Assembly: GCA_016745215.1 (NCBI GenBank)
Contig: CP050890.1
Coordinates: forward strand, 4,278,001-4,342,000
Length of the DNA stretch: 64,000 bases
Source of the DNA: Thiohalocapsa sp. PB-PSB1
Lineage (GTDB): Bacteria; Pseudomonadota; Gammaproteobacteria; Chromatiales; Chromatiaceae
Reading direction: 5' to 3'
Part shown: one piece after another, positions 60,711-64,000 of the stretch
How positions within the stretch are numbered: position 1 is the first letter of the stretch
How the letters are laid out: each line of letters opens with the position of its first letter
The notes under the pieces: generated by a model
Seen by the model: the letters and a program-made list of their open reading frames with translations, nothing else
Database searches by the model: none
What the model was told of the DNA's origin: nothing
Position numbers and translations under genes: made by a program

Positions 60711-60865
60711 GATTTCTGTCGAGAAACAGACCACCTGGCTGGTCTTCTCGTCCGTCATCGACGTTGCGGCAACCCACCCATAGAGCGACCATGGGCGGAT
60801 TGCCACTTCCCGAAGGCGCACGAGAATCCGGCCCCAGTTTGGTATGTTTCTCTCCGGCAATCGCC
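60711..60865 (+). repeat. R1 miniature element, copy j, between antitoxin fragment and fmdB
   Basis: A 155-bp full form starting GATTTCTGTCGAG (outer GGC lost) and ending GGCAATCGCC, with the central palindrome GGCAACCCACCC...GGGCGGATTGCC. The fmdB stop codon (TAG, read 60867-60865) uses the element's last base and the flanking TA. Confidence 0.85.
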
Positions 60866-61248
60866 TAACTCTCAGAAGCCGTTGGTTTCGGTTTTGCCTC
60901 TGACGTGGGCTTTGCTTTTGGCTTGGTATCGCCGCCCTGGTCGTTCTTTTTGGCATTCGCATCTGGCTTTGCCGGGCGCTCGGATTCGGCACCTTTGCCG
61001 GAGTTCTTGTCGGCGCCCGCTGACTCCTTTGGCTTTTCGCCGTCCTCGTGGAGATTCTTTTTGCCATCCTTTTTGAAATCGGTCTCGTACCAGCCGGCAC
61101 CCTTCAGGCGGAATGCCGCGGCGGTAATCTGCTTCTTCAGGGATGCGTGACCGCATGCCGGGCAATCGGTGAGCGGTGCGTCGCTGAGCTTTTGCAGTGC
61201 ATCGAGATCGTGACCACAATTTTCGCAGCGGTAAGCATAAATGGGCAT
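60865..61248 (-). CDS. FmdB-family zinc ribbon protein
   Basis: 127 residues. The N-terminal zinc ribbon MPIYAYRCENCGHDLDALQK...CPACGH (Cys pairs CENC and CPAC) is typical of FmdB-type regulators and is usually found just upstream of aspS. The C-terminal half is a low-complexity Lys/Pro/Ala/Glu tail, probably disordered. The last residues end at an R1 element, so the tail length may differ from relatives. Function is unproven; a regulatory role is assumed for the family. Confidence 0.9.
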   Translation of the reverse strand: MPIYAYRCENCGHDLDALQKLSDAPLTDCPACGHASLKKQITAAAFRLKGAGWYETDFKKDGKKNLHEDGEKPKESAGADKNSGKGAESERPAKPDANAKKNDQGGDTKPKAKPTSEAKPKPTASES

Positions 61249-61382
61249 AATGAGTTCCTGGCAGGGTCATGAAATCAGTCAACCGCGAAAGCATAGGGTT
61301 AAAGCGGGCAGATTCAATATTCGCTTCACCCTGATGTCATTGCATCGTTCCGGATGGCAAGTCAACAGCACGAGACGCAAAC

Positions 61383-62237
61383 ATGATGTCGACAGCGCAG
61401 CGCAGTATCCTGATCACCGGCTGTTCCAGCGGCATCGGCCACTGTTGCGCGCATGGTCTGGCCAAGCGTGGTTGGCTGGTGATCGCATCGGCACGTAAGC
61501 CGCGCGACGTCGAGCGACTGCGAGATGAGGGTCTGGCGAGCGTGCGCCTGGATCTCGATCAGCCCAGCAGCATCGCCGAAGGACTCGAGCAGACCTTCGT
61601 CTTCAGTGGCGGTCGGCTCGACGCTTTGTTCAATAATGGCGCTTATGGTCAGGCGGGCGCGGTGGAGGATCTGACCCGAGACGTACTGCGCGCCCAATTC
61701 GAAACCAATTTGTTTGGTTGGCACGATCTGACCCGGCGCGTCATCCCGGTCATGCGTGCGCAGGGCTATGGACGCATTGTCCAGAACAGCTCGGTGTTGG
61801 GCCTAACCGCGATGCCCTTCCGTGGCGCCTATGCCGCGTCTAAATTCGCATTAGAAGGCCTCACCGATGCCTTGCGTTTGGAGCTTGCCGGAACTGGTAT
61901 CGAAGTTTGCCTGATCGAACCCGGACCGATTTTGAGCCGTTTTCGCGAAAATGCCCACATGGCCTACCAGCGAAATATCGACCAGCAGGCCAGCTTCTTT
62001 CGCGAAACCTATCGCCGTATGGAGGAACGGTTGACCAAACAAGGCCCGGCACAGCCGTTCACATTGCCTGCCGAGGCAGTAATGAAACAGCTGGTGCACG
62101 CGCTGGAGAGTCAGCGACCCCGACCACGCTACTATGTGACTTTCCCAACCTATTTGCTTGGCGCCCTGCGTCGTCTACTGTCGACGCGCGCCATGGATGC
62201 CTGCATGCGCGCAATTTCCCGTGGCGGGCGTGGATAA
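61383..62237 (+). CDS. Short-chain dehydrogenase/reductase
   Basis: 284 residues, classical SDR. The cofactor motif is ILITGCSSGIGHCCA, followed by FNNGAYGQ, Ser in VQNSSVLGLTA and the catalytic YAASK. A C-terminal extension (YVTFPTYLLGALRRLL) could touch the membrane. Start ATG 61383 or 61386. It is divergent from fmdB and convergent with gshA, and the substrate is unknown. Confidence 0.9.
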   Translation: MMSTAQRSILITGCSSGIGHCCAHGLAKRGWLVIASARKPRDVERLRDEGLASVRLDLDQPSSIAEGLEQTFVFSGGRLDALFNNGAYGQAGAVEDLTRDVLRAQFETNLFGWHDLTRRVIPVMRAQGYGRIVQNSSVLGLTAMPFRGAYAASKFALEGLTDALRLELAGTGIEVCLIEPGPILSRFRENAHMAYQRNIDQQASFFRETYRRMEERLTKQGPAQPFTLPAEAVMKQLVHALESQRPRPRYYVTFPTYLLGALRRLLSTRAMDACMRAISRGGRG

Positions 62238-62312
62238 TGGCCTCGCATTCCTTGACAAGGCAGTTAAGGCGCTGCGATGCGCACTCTGCCTCTTCGTGGT
62301 GAGTACGCCTTA

Positions 62313-62782
62313 GGCGATTGTCGGAGGGAAACATACCAACGAGGGCGGCGATGCGGATGTCCCGATACCATTTCTGCTGTTTTGCCGGGTGAAAGTCCCG
62401 GTCGGGTAAGGGCTAGCCACCCATTCGTATCGCGTGTTGGTCCTGCTGCGGAGCTTTGTGCCCTGCGAACAAATTTTGCAGGGCAAGCGTATACAGAGAA
62501 TCCTGTAGGCCGCAGGAGAGATCGCGCCCCCTGAAGTGCTGGCCCAGCTTCGAGAAACGTCACCCGCGGACGGCGACAGTGTTTACGAGCCGGAGTCCCT
62601 ACGCCGGATCGAGATCGCTCATCGTGGGTTATCGATGACGACCAGGATTACGGCAACGACAACGACTGCAAACGGTCTCGTGACTTCCGCAGCAGAGCAC
62701 TAGGGCCGGATTCTCGTTCGCCTTAGCGAAGTCGAGGCCGGACGATAAGACAAGCCAGGTGGTCTATTTCTCGACAGAAATA
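62313..62782 (-). repeat. Nested repeats: R1 (copy k/l) containing R2 containing an intron-like relic
   Basis: 62313-62340 is the first part of an R1 copy in reverse orientation (GGCGATTGTCGGAGGGAAACATACCAAC). It resumes at about 62701 (GGGCCGGATTCTCGTTCGCC) and ends TTTCTCGACAGAAAT near 62781, short form. In between, 62342-62700 is an R2 copy (GATGCGGATGTCCCG ... ACTTCCGCAGCAGAGCAC). That R2 copy is itself split at about 62379-62615 by the intron-like relic. Confidence 0.8.
62383..62615 (+). other. Group II intron-like RNA relic, copy 2
   Basis: GGGTGAAAGTCCCGG, GGGTAAGGGCTAGCC, GTCCTGCTGCGGAGCTTTGTG and GCAAGCGTATACAGAGAATCC recur as in the copy at 495-715. The similarity to a group II intron 5' region is judged by eye; no reverse-transcriptase gene is near. 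Confidence 0.4.
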
Positions 62783-62785
62783 CTC

Positions 62786-64000
62786 TTATAAGTCGCCCTC
62801 GATTTCAGGCATTTCAGGCGGTAGAGCAAGTTCCACTGGCCGCGCCTCGCTTTGCGCAAAATAGCGGCGCAGGAATTCGTCGAAATCGATATCGTCAGCG
62901 ACCTCGATTGCTCGTTGACGTTCGATGGAGGTTGCTACCATGCGCTGCAGCGATGCATCGCGCTCCGGGTCAAGTTCCAGTTCACGAAACCAATTGCGAT
63001 GCTTTTCGGTAAGACGGCACGCCAACCCGGCGAAGCCTTCGCCATGTTGCCGCATCTCGCTGAGCATCAATGCCGATGGGGTGGTCTCCGGGTCGTTAAC
63101 CTTCTGTACTTGAGCGTTCAATGCGCTACGATGCGCATTGTCGCCATTGCCGTCCAGCAATTCAGCGATGGGCTGCATTGCCTCGAGCAGGTTCTGGGCC
63201 CAGGTGCGTAATTCAATTTGACCATCGGGACTCTCCAGTTGCAGGCCTGGCTCACGACCGCGATGGGCTGCGAGAACCTGATTTGCGTCGATCGCGCGGC
63301 GTTCGCGGGCATTGATGCGCGGGCTTTCCGATAGCAGGTTGTAGAGCATAAAGCAGTTCAAAAAGTACATCTGCTGCTCGTCAATGCCAAGCGGATGGAA
63401 GGCATTCACGTCCAGGGAGCGTAACTCGACATAGCGAATACCCCGCCGTCGCAGTGCCAGGGTCGGACGCTCCATCCAATCCGTGAGCTGCTTCGGACGC
63501 ACGCTGCTGTAATACTCGTTCTCGATTTGCAGTACGTGATCATTGAGCTGCTCCCAGCGGTCATTGACCTTGACGCCGATGTTCTCGTACTGCGGACATG
63601 GAGTTTGGATAGCCCAGGTGAGACTGCGGATATAGGCATCTAGGCTGTCGTAACTGGCCTTCATTCCGGTGCCTTCTTCCTGTCGGTTTTGGTAACCGAT
63701 ATCGCCCATGCGCAATGAGGTGGCGTGTGGGTAATACAGGGTATTCTCGTCGAATGCCTGAAGATCAGTTGTCGCGTCCTGCACGAAACTCTTACACACC
63801 GCCGGCGACGCGCCAAATAGATAGGGAATCAGCCAACCTAAGCGCTGTAGGTTCCTAACTAACCCCAAATAGGCCCAGTCTCGAAACTCGGCAACATTGC
63901 CATCATTGCCGGACGCTTGCTGCAACAGCGGCCAGAGATCTTCTGTCACGGAGAAGTTGAAGTGCACTCCGGCGATGATCTGCATCACGCGACCGTAGCG
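62786..64000 (-). CDS. gshA: Glutamate-cysteine ligase, C-terminal part (runs off the window)
   Basis: At least 404 residues of the E. coli-type GshA that makes gamma-glutamylcysteine, the first step to glutathione. Motifs are MQIIAGVHFNFS, MGDIGYQN, GVKVNDRWEQLN, RRGIRYVELRSLDVNAFHPLGID and NLLSESPRI. The frame continues upstream past 64000 (RYGRVMQ), so the N-terminal ~110 residues are outside; the ATG at 63988 is internal. The stop lies a few bases from the end of the nested R1 copy. Confidence 0.93.
   Translation of the reverse strand, partial: RYGRVMQIIAGVHFNFSVTEDLWPLLQQASGNDGNVAEFRDWAYLGLVRNLQRLGWLIPYLFGASPAVCKSFVQDATTDLQAFDENTLYYPHATSLRMGDIGYQNRQEEGTGMKASYDSLDAYIRSLTWAIQTPCPQYENIGVKVNDRWEQLNDHVLQIENEYYSSVRPKQLTDWMERPTLALRRRGIRYVELRSLDVNAFHPLGIDEQQMYFLNCFMLYNLLSESPRINARERRAIDANQVLAAHRGREPGLQLESPDGQIELRTWAQNLLEAMQPIAELLDGNGDNAHRSALNAQVQKVNDPETTPSALMLSEMRQHGEGFAGLACRLTEKHRNWFRELELDPERDASLQRMVATSIERQRAIEVADDIDFDEFLRRYFAQSEARPVELALPPEMPEIEGDL

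Noticed and set aside
1..64000. rRNA or tRNA genes
   Set aside because: No rRNA-like stretch and no convincing tRNA cloverleaf was recognised by eye; a covariance-model scan could overrule this.

Overview
The window looks like chromosomal DNA of a gammaproteobacterium. Supporting signs are an E. coli-type gshA, an fmdB-aspS-nudB neighbourhood, a phoB-phoR pair and a class I photolyase. GC is roughly 58-64 % in most of the window and clearly lower in the cargo genes between the insertion sequences. The strain cannot be named from sequence alone; the heavy load of insertion sequences (IS) and miniature elements would suit a large, IS-rich environmental sulfur-oxidiser or purple-bacterium-like genome, but that is inference.

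Layout: (1) 1-1.4 kb is a graveyard: a relic of wecB split by a miniature element, a half repeat, a group II intron-like relic and short tandem repeats. (2) 1.6-14.2 kb is an exopolysaccharide/O-antigen type locus. Plus-strand genes encode a WcaF-like acetyltransferase, FkbM methyltransferase, aldo/keto reductase, GMC oxidoreductase and GT2. Minus-strand genes encode a WecA-like transferase (broken by a 10-bp tandem duplication), WecB, a Wzx-like flippase and an asparagine-synthase-like protein, with a CrtC/AttH-like lipocalin protein beyond. (3) 14.3-16.9 kb holds a dienelactone hydrolase and a DNA photolyase. (4) 17-38.3 kb is an IS archipelago: IS701, IS66 with an 8-bp target duplication, ISL3 pieces, three copies of an unclassified DDE element called IS-A here, two near-identical inverted IS4-type copies, ISAs1, ISAzo13 and IS5. 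It surrounds low-GC sugar-polymer genes (acyltransferase, GT2, methyltransferase, asparagine-synthase-like) that look like the scattered remains of a second polysaccharide cluster. (5) 38.6-43.6 kb has a collapsed Tn3-family transposon, two unknown proteins and a SEC-C protein.

(6) 43.6-57.8 kb is the most interesting part. It holds a SLOG-domain protein with four membrane segments (SLATT-like effector architecture), a NUDIX hydrolase and phoB-phoR. A minus-strand operon follows: coiled-coil protein, OmpA-domain inner-membrane protein, Rab-like small GTPase, hybrid histidine kinase. Beside it lie a MACPF protein fused to a four-bladed hemopexin propeller and a DUF697-like membrane protein. 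(7) 58-64 kb is conserved housekeeping DNA: nudB, aspS, a broken antitoxin-like gene, fmdB, an SDR and gshA, which runs off the window.

Throughout, a 110-167 bp miniature inverted-repeat element (R1; termini GGCGATT...AATCGCC, with an internal hairpin) and a ~127-144 bp element (R2; termini GTGC...GCAC) sit at gene ends. Some R1 copies supply the stop codon of the neighbouring gene. One R1 copy can be compared with an empty site inside this same window, and one holds an R2 copy that in turn holds an intron-like relic.
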